Assembly (NCBI RefSeq): GCF_009604375.1
Contig: NZ_WEGH01000003.1
Location: forward strand, 806,001 to 870,000
Length of the DNA: 64,000 nt
Direction of reading: 5' to 3'
DNA from: Actinomadura macrotermitis
GTDB lineage: Bacteria; Actinomycetota; Actinomycetes; Streptosporangiales; Streptosporangiaceae
Part shown: positions 35,104-42,921 of the stretch, in pieces
How positions within the stretch are numbered: the first letter of the stretch is position 1
Layout: every line of letters begins with the position of its first letter
Made by a program: the position numbers and the translations under genes
The notes under the pieces: generated by a model
What the model was told of the DNA's origin: nothing
The model's database searches: none
Seen by the model: the letters and a program-made list of their open reading frames with translations, nothing else

Positions 35104-35130
35104 TGTCACAAACCGGCGGTGGCCGGCGTC
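35104..35130 (+). promoter_or_regulatory. consensus ECF41 promoter for the sigma factor gene
   Basis: TGTCACA (35104-35110), exactly 16 bases, CGTC (35127-35130): a perfect match to the published ECF41 target promoter. Transcription would start around 35137, immediately before the ATG at 35140, giving a nearly leaderless message and autoregulation. Confidence 0.85.
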
Positions 35131-35139
35131 TGGATGCGT

Positions 35140-36033
35140 ATGGCACAGCCGAGAACCGACCGCACGGACGCCGCGACCGAGGCGTTCGTGGCCCATCGCA
35201 ACCTGCTGTTCACCGTCGCCTACGAGATGCTCGGCTCGGCCGCCGACGCCGAGGACGTCCTGCAAGAGACCTGGCTGCGGTGGACGGGCGTCGACGACCT
35301 GGACGCCGTGCGCGACCAGCGCGCCTACCTGGTCCGGATCGTCACCCGCCAGGCGCTGTCCCGGCTGCGCACGCTCCGCCGCCGCAAGGAGTCCTACGTC
35401 GGGCCGTGGCTGCCCGAGCCGCTGCTGACCGCGCCCGACGTGGCCGAGGACGTCGAACTGGCCGACAACCTGTCGATGGCGATGCTGCTGGTGCTGGAGA
35501 CGCTCGCGCCGACCGAGCGGGCGGTGTTCGTGCTGCGCGAGGTGTTCGACCTGGACTACGACGAGATCGCCGAGGCCGTCGGCAAGTCCCCCGCCGCGGT
35601 CCGCCAGATCGCGCACCGTGCCCGCGCCCACGTCGCCGCACGCCGCCCCCGCGGAACCGTCTCCGCGACCGAGACCCGCGACGCCCTCCAAGCCTTCCAG
35701 CAGGCGGTCGAGACCGGCGATCTGCAACGCCTGCTCGACATCCTCGCGCCCGACGTCGTCCTCCTCGGCGACGGCGGCGGGGTCGCGCAGGCCGCGCTGG
35801 AACCCGTCGTCGGGGTCGGGCGGGTCGCCCATGTGCTGGGCCGGATCTCCGCTGCGGCGACGCTGCGGCCGGCGCAGGTCAACGGCTACCCGGCGCTGGT
35901 CCTGCGCCTGGACGGCGAGATCGACACCGTCCTCGCGGTGCGCGTCGACGACGGCCGCATCACCGGGCTCTACGCCGTGCGCAACCCCGCGAAGCTGTCG
36001 CGCATGGACCGGGAGACCGCCCTGCACCGCTGA
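35140..36033 (+). CDS. ECF41-type RNA polymerase sigma factor (SigJ-like)
   Basis: 297 residues from ATG 35140, chosen because the ECF41 promoter would start the message just before it; ATG 35134 is upstream of that point. Region 2: NLLFTVAYEMLGSAADAEDVLQETWLRW; region 4: LAPTERAVFVLREVFDLDYDEIAEAVGKS. A C-terminal SnoaL/NTF2-like extension of about 110 residues (VVLLGDGGGVAQAALEPVVG, then LYAVRNPAKL) is the ECF41 hallmark and modulates activity instead of a classical anti-sigma factor. The partner is the divergent AhpD-like gene. Confidence 0.92.
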   Translation: MAQPRTDRTDAATEAFVAHRNLLFTVAYEMLGSAADAEDVLQETWLRWTGVDDLDAVRDQRAYLVRIVTRQALSRLRTLRRRKESYVGPWLPEPLLTAPDVAEDVELADNLSMAMLLVLETLAPTERAVFVLREVFDLDYDEIAEAVGKSPAAVRQIAHRARAHVAARRPRGTVSATETRDALQAFQQAVETGDLQRLLDILAPDVVLLGDGGGVAQAALEPVVGVGRVAHVLGRISAAATLRPAQVNGYPALVLRLDGEIDTVLAVRVDDGRITGLYAVRNPAKLSRMDRETALHR

Positions 36034-36049
36034 GCCGCCCATAACGAAT

Positions 36050-36063
36050 CGAGCGCTTGCTCG
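36050..36063. promoter_or_regulatory. dyad CGAGC-gctt-GCTCG
   Basis: A 5-bp inverted repeat with a 4-base centre, 112-125 bases before the phosphotransferase gene start. It resembles TetR-type operators of lipid catabolism genes, but no adjacent regulator was found to assign it to. Confidence 0.35.
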
Positions 36064-36136
36064 GCAAAGTTGTTATAGCCGCAGGCCAGGCCGCCACCGC
36101 CGGGAAGCGGCCATTGACCGCACCTCGCCCCGTTGA

Positions 36137-36150
36137 TAGAACACGTTTCA
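36137..36150. promoter_or_regulatory. KstR-type operator
   Basis: TAGAACACGTTTCA fits the KstR consensus TnnAACnnGTTnnA at every fixed position. It lies 25-38 bases before the start codon of the phosphotransferase-family gene at 36175. KstR represses cholesterol catabolism genes in mycobacteria and relatives, so this unit is a candidate member of a sterol regulon. Confidence 0.65.
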
Positions 36151-36174
36151 CTTTGGGATGCGAGGAGGCCGTCC

Positions 36175-37239
36175 ATGCCCGTGCCCGACCAGCGAGATCC
36201 CGAACTGACCCGGCGCATCCTCACCGCCTGGCTGGGCGAGCGGCTGCCCGGCGCCGCCGTCACCCACCTGCAGACCCCCGAGACCAGCGGCTTCTCCAGC
36301 GAGACGCTCCTGTTCGACGCCGCCTGGCAGGAGGACGGCGCGGAGCGCAGCGAGGCGCTGGTGGCGCGGGTCGCGCCCGCGCACTACCAGATCTTCCCCG
36401 AGCCGCGGTTCGAGGAGCAGTACCGGCTGATGCGGATCCTGGACGAGCGGACCGACATCCCGGTGCCACCGATCCGCTGGTACGAGCCGTCCGCCGAGCC
36501 CCTCGGCGCGCCGTTCTTCGTGATGCGCCGCGTCGACGGGCAGGTCCCGACCGACATGCCGCCCTACCACATGGGCGGCTGGGTCACCGAGATCGAGCCC
36601 GCCGAGCGGGCCGCCATGTGGTGGTCCACGCTGGAGATCATGGCCCGGCTGCACAGGCTGGACGCGGCGGAACTCGGCCTCGGCTTCCTGGACCAGCCGG
36701 CCTGGGGGAAGCCCGGCCTGGACCAGCGGCTCGCCTACTACGAGCACTACCTGCACTGGGCCTACGGCGGCCCGCAGGAGGTCGCGCTGCGCGCCCTGGA
36801 CTGGCTGAAGGCCAACCGGCCCGAGGAGCCCGATCCGCCGGCGGTGCTGTGGAACGACGCGCGCATCGGCAACGTGATCTTCCAGGACGGTACGCCGGTG
36901 GCCGTCCTGGACTGGGAGACCGCCGTGCTCGGCGCCCCCGAGGAGGACCTGGCCTGGTTCATGTTCCTGGACCGGCACCACTCCGAGGGCATCGGCGTCC
37001 CCCGGCTGCCCGGCTTCCCGTCCTACGCCGCGACCATCGGCCGGTACGAGGAGCTGCTCGGCCGCCCGCTGCGGCACCTGGCGTACTACGAGGTCCTGTC
37101 GGGCTTCAAGTTCGCCGTCATCATGGCCCGGATCGGGCAGGCGATGATCGACTTCGGCTGGATCGAGGCCGGCGACGCGTTCCCCTACGACAACAACTGC
37201 ACCCGCCTGCTGGACCGCATCCTCGGAGGAACGCCGTGA
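36175..37239 (+). CDS. phosphotransferase family protein (ACAD10/FadE36-like)
   Basis: 354 residues from ATG 36175 (GAGGAGG at 36162-36168). Aminoglycoside-phosphotransferase/kinase fold: WNDARIGNV (226-234; Asp228 is the catalytic base and Asn233 a metal ligand; the usual preceding His is Trp-Asn here), then VLDWETA (metal Asp246). N-terminal lobe includes ARVAPAHYQIFPEPRF. This branch is common in acyl-CoA and steroid catabolism clusters, where members phosphorylate hydroxylated acyl substrates. It lies behind a KstR-like operator and overlaps the next gene by 4 bases. Confidence 0.83.
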   Translation: MPVPDQRDPELTRRILTAWLGERLPGAAVTHLQTPETSGFSSETLLFDAAWQEDGAERSEALVARVAPAHYQIFPEPRFEEQYRLMRILDERTDIPVPPIRWYEPSAEPLGAPFFVMRRVDGQVPTDMPPYHMGGWVTEIEPAERAAMWWSTLEIMARLHRLDAAELGLGFLDQPAWGKPGLDQRLAYYEHYLHWAYGGPQEVALRALDWLKANRPEEPDPPAVLWNDARIGNVIFQDGTPVAVLDWETAVLGAPEEDLAWFMFLDRHHSEGIGVPRLPGFPSYAATIGRYEELLGRPLRHLAYYEVLSGFKFAVIMARIGQAMIDFGWIEAGDAFPYDNNCTRLLDRILGGTP

Positions 37240-38318
37240 CGCTGTCGCCGCTGGACGACTACCCGATCCACCAGGCCCCGGAGGTGATGCGGCACGTCGC
37301 GACCTCCGACCGCAACTTCTACGACCGCTACTACTTCAACGTGCACCCCTGCGGCGACGACCTGATGCTGCTCGTCGGCCTCGGCCAGTACCCCAACCTC
37401 GGCGTCACCGACGCGTTCGCGGTGATCCGGCGGGGGCCGCTGCACCGGGTGGTGCGGGCGTCGCGCGAGCTCGGCGCCGACCGCATGGACACCGGTGTCG
37501 GGCCGTTCCGCGTCACCGTGCTGGAGGGCCTGAAGCGGCTGCGCGTGCGCCTCGACGACAACGAGCACGGCCTGTCGTTCGACCTGGCCTGGGAGGGCAC
37601 GATCCCCGCCCAGCTCGAACCGCCGCACTACCTGCGCTGGCAGGAGCGGGTGGTGTTCGACTCGCGCCGCCTCGCCCAGACCGGCCGCTGGACCGGCCAC
37701 ATCACCCTCGACGGCGAGCGCATCGAGGTCACCCCCGACCACTGGTGGGGTTCGCGCGACCGCTCGTGGGGCATCCGGCCCGTCGGCGAGCCCGAGCCGC
37801 CCGGCATCCAGGTCAAGAACGCCGGCTGCTTCTACTGGATGTACGCGCCGATGCAGTTCGAGGACCACGCGATCCTCTGCATCGTGCAGGAGGACGAGAA
37901 GGGGCGGCGCGTCCTGGAGGAGGCGGTGCGGGTCCGGCCCGGCGACGCCGAGCCCGAGTACCTCGGCCGCCCCGACTACCGGCCCGTCTACCGCGAGGGC
38001 ACCCGCGAGGTCGTCACCGCGGCGATCGGGTTCGCGCCGCCGGGCGGCGAGCCGTTCGAGGTGCGGGTGACGCCGCTCCTGCCGGTCCACCTGATGGTCG
38101 GCACCGGCTACGGCCTGGAGCCCGACTGGAAGCACGGCATGTACCAGGGGCCGGAGCTGAAGGTGCAGGGCGTCGGCTACGACACCCGCGACCCCGAGGA
38201 CGCCGCGCGCATGTGGGGCATGGTCGACTCGGTCGCCCGCTTCGAGTACGCCGGGGGCACGGGCCACGGCCTGTTCGAGTACTGGGCGCTCGGCCCGCAC
38301 CCCTCGTTCCCGGCCTGA
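37236..38318 (+). CDS. uncharacterised protein, lipocalin/AttH-like beta protein
   Basis: 360 residues from GTG 37236 (GTGA overlap with the previous stop; GGAGGA at 37225-37230). Rich in beta strands and aromatic residues, with HWWGSRDRSWGIRP near the middle, a motif seen in AttH/CrtC-like and related DUF7064/7065 proteins. No signal peptide. It is probably a lipid- or sterol-binding or modifying protein working with the kinase-like partner; the family function is not established. Confidence 0.6.
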   Translation: MTLSPLDDYPIHQAPEVMRHVATSDRNFYDRYYFNVHPCGDDLMLLVGLGQYPNLGVTDAFAVIRRGPLHRVVRASRELGADRMDTGVGPFRVTVLEGLKRLRVRLDDNEHGLSFDLAWEGTIPAQLEPPHYLRWQERVVFDSRRLAQTGRWTGHITLDGERIEVTPDHWWGSRDRSWGIRPVGEPEPPGIQVKNAGCFYWMYAPMQFEDHAILCIVQEDEKGRRVLEEAVRVRPGDAEPEYLGRPDYRPVYREGTREVVTAAIGFAPPGGEPFEVRVTPLLPVHLMVGTGYGLEPDWKHGMYQGPELKVQGVGYDTRDPEDAARMWGMVDSVARFEYAGGTGHGLFEYWALGPHPSFPA

Positions 38319-38341
38319 CGCCCGGGACGAACGGCCCCGGT

Positions 38342-38436
38342 AGGCGCGGGACCCGCGCCTCTTACCGCCCGGGACGCCCCGTCCCTAACGTAGCGATCAC
38401 CGGGCCGCCCGCCGTCCCCCGTCGCGGGCGGCCCGG
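38342..38436. terminator. two hairpins between convergent genes
   Basis: AGGCGCGGG-a-CCCGCGCCT (38342-38360) and CCGGGCCGCCCGC (38400-38412) with GCGGGCGGCCCGG (38424-38436), an 11-base loop between. They lie between the stops at 38318 (+) and 38449 (-) and probably end both transcripts. Confidence 0.75.
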
Positions 38437-38448
38437 GGCACCCGTCCC

Positions 38449-39381
38449 TCAGGGGACGAGGACGGTCTTGCCGCGGGCGCCGCCCTTGGCGGCCAGCCGG
38501 TGCGCCTCGGCGGCGTCGGCGAGGGGCAGTTCCCGCTCCACGTGCACGCGCAGCCCGCCCGCCTCGGCCAGCTCCGCGAGGCCGGCCAGGGCCGCGCCGG
38601 ACGGCTTGACGAACACCGTCGCGAACCGCACGCCGTGCCGCTCGGCCTCGTCCGCGGTCAGTCCGGGATTGTGGCCGACGGTGGTGACCAGCAGGCCGCC
38701 GGGCCGCAGCAGGGCCAGCGAGCGCGGCGCGTACTCGCCGCCGACCAGGTCGAGCACCACGTCCACCGGGCCGGTCGCGGCGGCGAAGTCGGCCGCGGTG
38801 TAGTCGACGACCTCGTCCGCGCCGAGCGAGACGACGAACGCGTGGGCGGCGGCCCGCGCCGTGGCGACGACGTGCGCGCCGCGCGCCTTGGCGATCTGCA
38901 CGGCGAGGTGCCCCACCCCGCCGGCGGCGGCGTGGACGAGCACCCGCTGCCCGGCCTCGACCCGGGCGATCTCCACCAGGCCCTGCCAGGCGGTCAGCCC
39001 GGCGAGCGGCAGCCCGCCGGCCTCGGCCATCGTCAGCGCGGCGGGCTTGCGCGCGAGCTCCCCGGCGGGGGCGGTCAGGTACTCCGCGTAGGCCCCGGCG
39101 GCGCCGGGGAAGCGCGGCATGCCGAACACCTCGTCGCCGACGGCGAAGCGGGTGACGTCCGGGCCGAGTTCGACGACGACGCCGGCGACGTCCCAGCCGA
39201 GCACGGCCGGCGGCTCGGGGAAGGCCGGGAAGAACCCGGCGCGGACGGCCGCGTCGACCGGGTTCACGCCCGCCGCGCGCACCTGGACCAGCACCTCGCC
39301 GGGGCCGGGCACCGGGCGCCCGGTCTCGGTGCGGTACAGGGCCTCGGGGCCGCCGAACGCGTCCTGGGTGATGGCGTACAT
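38449..39381 (-). CDS. NADP-dependent MDR oxidoreductase
   Basis: 310 residues. GroES-like part VQVRAAGVNPVDAAVRAGFFP and nucleotide loop AAAGGVGHLAVQIAKARG of zinc-independent quinone oxidoreductases. It is a paralogue of the protein at 19216 with the same plan. Divergent from a MarR regulator with matched repeats between, so induction by an electrophile or quinone is likely. Confidence 0.87.
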   Translation of the reverse strand: MYAITQDAFGGPEALYRTETGRPVPGPGEVLVQVRAAGVNPVDAAVRAGFFPAFPEPPAVLGWDVAGVVVELGPDVTRFAVGDEVFGMPRFPGAAGAYAEYLTAPAGELARKPAALTMAEAGGLPLAGLTAWQGLVEIARVEAGQRVLVHAAAGGVGHLAVQIAKARGAHVVATARAAAHAFVVSLGADEVVDYTAADFAAATGPVDVVLDLVGGEYAPRSLALLRPGGLLVTTVGHNPGLTADEAERHGVRFATVFVKPSGAALAGLAELAEAGGLRVHVERELPLADAAEAHRLAAKGGARGKTVLVP

Positions 39382-39397
39382 GGGGGATCTCCTATTT

Positions 39398-39440
39398 GTT
39401 GCCGTGAGGAAGATTGCTTGAGCAAATGATTATCGGCAAC
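39398..39440. promoter_or_regulatory. nested MarR-type dyads
   Basis: TTGCT-TG-AGCAA (39414-39425) sits inside a wider inverted repeat GTTGCCG (39398-39404) and CGGCAAC (39434-39440). The location, 17-59 bases upstream of the oxidoreductase start and 52-94 bases upstream of the MarR start, suits control of both. Confidence 0.6.
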
Positions 39441-39491
39441 TGTTCCTCGTGTCAACTATCCGCCCGTCAAGCATCTTGGTAGGCTCGCCCC

Positions 39492-39965
39492 GTGGACACC
39501 ACCGAGCCGTTCGACGACCCCCGCCTCACCACGATGGGGTTGCTCTTCGAGGCCCATCAGGGGCTGGTCGCCAAGCTGGACCCCGCCTGGCGCGCGGCGG
39601 GCCTGTCCGGGCTGGACCTGAACGCCCTGCTGCGGCTCGCCCGCTCCCCCGGGCGGCGGCTGCGGATGAGCGACCTGGCGGCCCAGACCGCGCTGTCCAC
39701 CAGCGGCGTCACCCGGCTCGTCGACCGGCTGGCCAAGGCCGGCCTGGTCCGCCGCGAGTCCAGCCCCGGGGACCGGCGCAGCACCTACGCCGCCCTCACC
39801 CCCGAGGGCGCCGAGCGCATCGGGCAGGTCATGCCCGGCTACCTCGCCGCCATCGAGCGCTGGTTCACCGGCCTGCTGACCCCCGAGCAACTGGACGCCC
39901 TCGTCGCCGGGCTGCGCGTCATCCGGGACGCGGCCCACCCCGACGCGACCGCGCGCACCGACTGA
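39492..39965 (+). CDS. MarR family regulator
   Basis: 157 residues from GTG 39492. Winged helix: LRMSDLAAQTALSTSGVTRLVDRLAKAGLVRRES, then the wing DRRSTYAALTPEG. Divergent from the MDR oxidoreductase, which it probably represses. TAGGCT (39480-39485) lies 6 bases before the start codon, suggesting a leaderless message. Confidence 0.9.
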   Translation: MDTTEPFDDPRLTTMGLLFEAHQGLVAKLDPAWRAAGLSGLDLNALLRLARSPGRRLRMSDLAAQTALSTSGVTRLVDRLAKAGLVRRESSPGDRRSTYAALTPEGAERIGQVMPGYLAAIERWFTGLLTPEQLDALVAGLRVIRDAAHPDATARTD

Positions 39966-40718
39966 CCGGAGCAATCAGGCGGGCGGGGCCGCACCGCAGG
40001 CGGCCGCGGACAATGGCCGCCCGGCGCCTCGGCACGGAAATAGCGAGCAAATTTCACGTCACGCGTTCCGCAATGCCGCCCGACAGGACGGCGATGCCCC
40101 GCAATGGCGGCCATGGCCGCCGAAGCCCGCTTTCCGGCACAGGCTGGAAATGCCCGCCTTCGCCGACGCCGCGATCGGGCCATACGCCCGAAAAATGGGT
40201 TTATACCCCGCGCACCCATTCCGCACGCCCCCGCTTTCCCGTGCCCGCCGGCGAGCCGGCCCAACCGTGCCGCCACCAGAAAATGATCATGATGCCGACC
40301 GCCGCGGCGGACCAAGATCACACCGTCACGGACGGCGATCTTCGCTGATCAAGGCCGTTCCGGCGGGTAAAACTCCGGTGTTGGCTCCATGATCCATACG
40401 CGTGCCGCCCGCGCCGCCGCGCCCGCCCGATGATCGCGCCGGACGCCGGTGACCTGCCCTTTCTCGCGGCCGCGAATGACGCATACCCGGTCCATTACAT
40501 CCGCGATCACCGACCGAGACCAAAGAGATCCTAAAGGCGGGGTAGATACATCGGCCCACTCCTTCATGATTCTTTCCATCGGGCCGGTCGGGAAAATCCG
40601 CGAAGGCTTCGCCACGCATTGTGGTTGCTGATATACATCCTGTGGTCGCGCTTACAAGCGTGATGGGGCATCCGGGTCTCTGCACGAGAGATCCGGTGAA
40701 CAGGAAAGAGGAACACAC
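39966..40718. other. 753-base gap upstream of the peptide genes
   Basis: No convincing gene was found: the reading frames here lack family motifs and good ribosome sites. It is less GC-rich than its surroundings. Visible structure is limited to a perfect 16-bp palindrome GGCGGCCATGGCCGCC (40106-40121), the 11-bp dyad CGAAGgCTTCG (40601-40611) and a possible -10 element TATACA (40632-40637). It probably carries the promoter and leader of the peptide operon. Confidence 0.5.
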
Positions 40719-41009
40719 ATGAAGGCTTTCAGCAACGCCGAGCTCGACCTCCTCGCCGGCGAGGTCCTGCCGGAGCGCGCCGTGCTGTCCACCCTGATGG
40801 GCGGCGGCGACGGCGACTCCTACAACAACAACAACGCCGGCGGCGGCGGCCACTGGGGCGGCAGCCCGGGCACCACGATCGTGTCCAACGCCTGCCAGAG
40901 CGACATCACCCGCCCCGACGACGGCCTGCTGCAGCTGGTCGGCCTGCACGCCCAGCACCACGCCACGTCGTTCACCTGCGCGCCGGGTACCGCGGTCTCG
41001 GGTCACTGA
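40719..41009 (+). CDS. two-cysteine RiPP-like precursor peptide 1
   Basis: 96 residues from ATG 40719, with GGAAAGAGGA at 40703-40712. A leader-like N-terminus has ELDLLAGEVLPER (8-20) ending in a Ser at 24. A flexible Gly/Asn stretch (28-49) follows, then a conserved segment ACQS (58-61), GLLQLVGLHAQ (69-79) and SFTCAPG (84-90). The only cysteines are Cys59 and Cys87. Leader motif, ACQS, GLL, AQ and TCxP recur in the next peptide. No signal peptide. With the downstream M50 protease it looks like a precursor that is processed and exported; the modification, if any, is unknown and no known RiPP class was recognised. Confidence 0.7.
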   Translation: MKAFSNAELDLLAGEVLPERAVLSTLMGGGDGDSYNNNNAGGGGHWGGSPGTTIVSNACQSDITRPDDGLLQLVGLHAQHHATSFTCAPGTAVSGH

Positions 41010-41043
41010 GCCTGATCGCTTAAGCGCGAACGTGGTGCTCCCG

Positions 41044-41080
41044 CCGGGAGGGTCGGGTCGCCCCGGCCCTCCCGGTCTCC
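41044..41080 (+). terminator. hairpin between the two peptide genes (terminator or attenuator)
   Basis: CCGGGAGGG (41044-41052) pairs with CCCTCCCGG (41067-41075); a pyrimidine-rich tract follows (tctccttctcctc). It would let peptide 1 be made in excess over peptide 2 and the protease. Confidence 0.65.
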
Positions 41081-41105
41081 TTCTCCTCATGCGCGAGAGC
41101 AGGAA

Positions 41106-41357
41106 ATGAACGTCCCCGAGAACAACGAAGAATTCTCCGACGAGGAGCTCGACCGGATGGCCGGGGAGCTCCTGCCCGAGCGCACGCTGATGTCGCTCGT
41201 CCCGTCACCGAGCGGCCCCAAGCGTGACGTCCAAGTCTTCTACGCATGCCAGTCGACCTACGAGGAAGGCACGTCGGGCCTGCTGTCGACGGGGCTGCTG
41301 GCTCAGGGTGCGCGTACCACGATGACCTGCGTCCCCGCGGTCGTCGCCGCACGCTGA
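41106..41357 (+). CDS. two-cysteine RiPP-like precursor peptide 2
   Basis: 83 residues from ATG 41106 (AGGA immediately upstream). Leader ELDRMAGELLPER (14-26) with Ser at 30, matching peptide 1, then a shorter Pro/Ser linker and the conserved part YACQS (46-50), GLLSTGLLAQ (58-67) and MTCVP (73-77). Cys48 and Cys75 are the only cysteines, with 26 residues between them (27 in peptide 1). Paired precursors with the same Cys frame suggest a two-component product or a disulfide-bonded family. It is followed by the M50 protease gene. Confidence 0.68.
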   Translation: MNVPENNEEFSDEELDRMAGELLPERTLMSLVPSPSGPKRDVQVFYACQSTYEEGTSGLLSTGLLAQGARTTMTCVPAVVAAR

Positions 41358-41436
41358 CCCGGAAGTCCTGTCCGGAAGCCGCTCCACCGGCACCCGCCCG
41401 TGGCGCGGCTTCGACCCGTTTCCCCGGAGATCCCTC

Positions 41437-42795
41437 ATGAGCGTGCAAGCGACGCCCGCCGACGCCGAGCAGCAGCCGGCCCTCGTCTTCCCCACCCTGT
41501 CGCAGGGGGCGGAACTGGTCGGCGAGTTCAAGAACTCCGGCTACCGCGAGCCTCCCCACCTGGTCCAGCTGGGGAACCACCAGCTGGTCCGGCTGCCCCC
41601 GCTGCTCTACGTCGTCGCCAAGACGCTGCACGACCACCGCCACCTGGCCGACGCCCCCGACGCCGAGGCGGCGCTGGCCGAGGCGGCGGACGCGGTGAGC
41701 CGGGAGGCCGGTTCCCGTCTCACCGCCGAGCAGCTGGTCTTCCTGGTCGACCGCAAGCTGGCGCCGCTCGGCGTCACCACCTTCAGCAACGGCGCCGAGC
41801 CCGTGCTCGGCAAGGCCGACACCTTCCTCGGCCTGAAGTTCAAGCTGGCCCTGCTGCCCGCGGCGGGCACCTGGTTCCTCGGCGGCCTGTTCTCCTGGTG
41901 CTTCCGGCCGCTGGCGATCGCGGTCTTCATGGCCGGCTTCCTGGTCAGCGAGTACTGGCTGGCCACCACCCAGTCGCTGGGCGACGCGCTGCACCGCGTC
42001 ATCCTGCTGCCGCTGAGCATCCTGCTGGTGATCGGCCTGTCGGTCGTCTCGTGCGTCTTCCACGAGATCGGCCACGCCACCGCATGCCGCTACAGCGGGG
42101 TACGGCCGGGCGTGATGGGCTGCGGCATCTACCTCGTCTGGCCGGCGTTCTACACCGACATCACCGAGTCCTACCGGCTGGACCGCAAGGGGCGCATCCG
42201 CGCCGACCTCGGCGGCGTCTACTTCAACTGCATCTTCGTCATCGCGCTGACGCTGATCTACATGCAGACCGGCTTCCAGCCGCTGCTGGTGGCCATCCTG
42301 TACGTCAACCTGGAGATCTTCCAGCAGCTGATGCCCACGCTGCGGTTCGACGGGTACTACATCATCTCCGACCTGGTCGGCATCCCGGACCTGTTCAAGT
42401 ACATCGGGCCGATCCTGCGCCGCACGCTGCTGCGCCGCCCCGCCGACGACCGGCTGAAGGCCCTCAAGCGGTGGCCGCAGCTGGTGGTGTCGGTCTGGGT
42501 GCTGCTGATCGTCCCGGCGCTGGCGTTCCAGCTGTCGATGGTGCTGCTGCGGGTGCCCGACCTGGTCCGGGCCGACTGGATGATGGTCCGGTCGCTGGCG
42601 GCGGCGGCCGCCGGGGGCGCGAGCCTGCTGCAGCTGGTCGCCTCGGGGCTGCAGATCACCCTGCTGATCCTGCCCCTGCTCGGTCTCTTCCTCATCGGCT
42701 ACCAGCTGCTGCGCTGGCTGCTGCGCAAGGCCTACCGCTACATCATGGGGCCCGACCTGCTGATGGAGGAGGTCCCGCCCCGCAAGGCGGCGTAG
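41437..42795 (+). CDS. M50-type membrane zinc metalloprotease of a RiPP-like locus
   Basis: 452 residues. N-terminal region (about 40-112: LGNHQLVRLPPLLYVV, then LTAEQLVFLVDRKLAPLG) looks like a PqqD-like peptide-binding wing. Membrane helices follow, with HEIGH (209-213) as the zinc and catalytic motif and FDGYYIISDLVGIPDL (304-319) supplying a third ligand at Asp305, as in YydH/site-2-protease-like peptide proteases. Three to four more helices end the protein. It is placed directly after two peptide genes, so leader removal inside the membrane is the obvious hypothesis. No separate radical SAM, LanB/C/M, cyclodehydratase or exporter gene is adjacent. Confidence 0.8.
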   Translation: MSVQATPADAEQQPALVFPTLSQGAELVGEFKNSGYREPPHLVQLGNHQLVRLPPLLYVVAKTLHDHRHLADAPDAEAALAEAADAVSREAGSRLTAEQLVFLVDRKLAPLGVTTFSNGAEPVLGKADTFLGLKFKLALLPAAGTWFLGGLFSWCFRPLAIAVFMAGFLVSEYWLATTQSLGDALHRVILLPLSILLVIGLSVVSCVFHEIGHATACRYSGVRPGVMGCGIYLVWPAFYTDITESYRLDRKGRIRADLGGVYFNCIFVIALTLIYMQTGFQPLLVAILYVNLEIFQQLMPTLRFDGYYIISDLVGIPDLFKYIGPILRRTLLRRPADDRLKALKRWPQLVVSVWVLLIVPALAFQLSMVLLRVPDLVRADWMMVRSLAAAAAGGASLLQLVASGLQITLLILPLLGLFLIGYQLLRWLLRKAYRYIMGPDLLMEEVPPRKAA

Positions 42796-42811
42796 CCGGA
42801 AGCGGGACCGG

Positions 42812-42857
42812 AGGTCCGCGACGCGGCGGGGCGGCAGCCCCGCGGTGTCGCGGACCT
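42812..42857 (+). terminator. strong terminator after the protease gene
   Basis: Outer arms AGGTCCGCGAC (42812-42822) and GTCGCGGACCT (42847-42857), with an inner CGGGGC...GCCCCG stem. It ends the peptide/protease transcript and separates it from the UvrA-like gene. Confidence 0.85.
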
Positions 42858-42921
42858 TCGCGCGTCAAGGGCTCTCTCCCCCGGTGTTCGCCTTGATCAC
42901 TTCGGGGGTAGGCACGCCGCC

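Noticed and set aside
39966..40718. Short frames in the 753-base gap, e.g. 40104-40286
   Set aside because: No ribosome sites, no hydrophobic or conserved segment, and no relation to the peptide genes was seen.
40326..41090. Minus-strand frame over the first peptide gene
   Set aside because: Low-complexity Arg/Gly/Val text, no start signal, and it conflicts with the peptide gene that has a ribosome site and a paralogue downstream.
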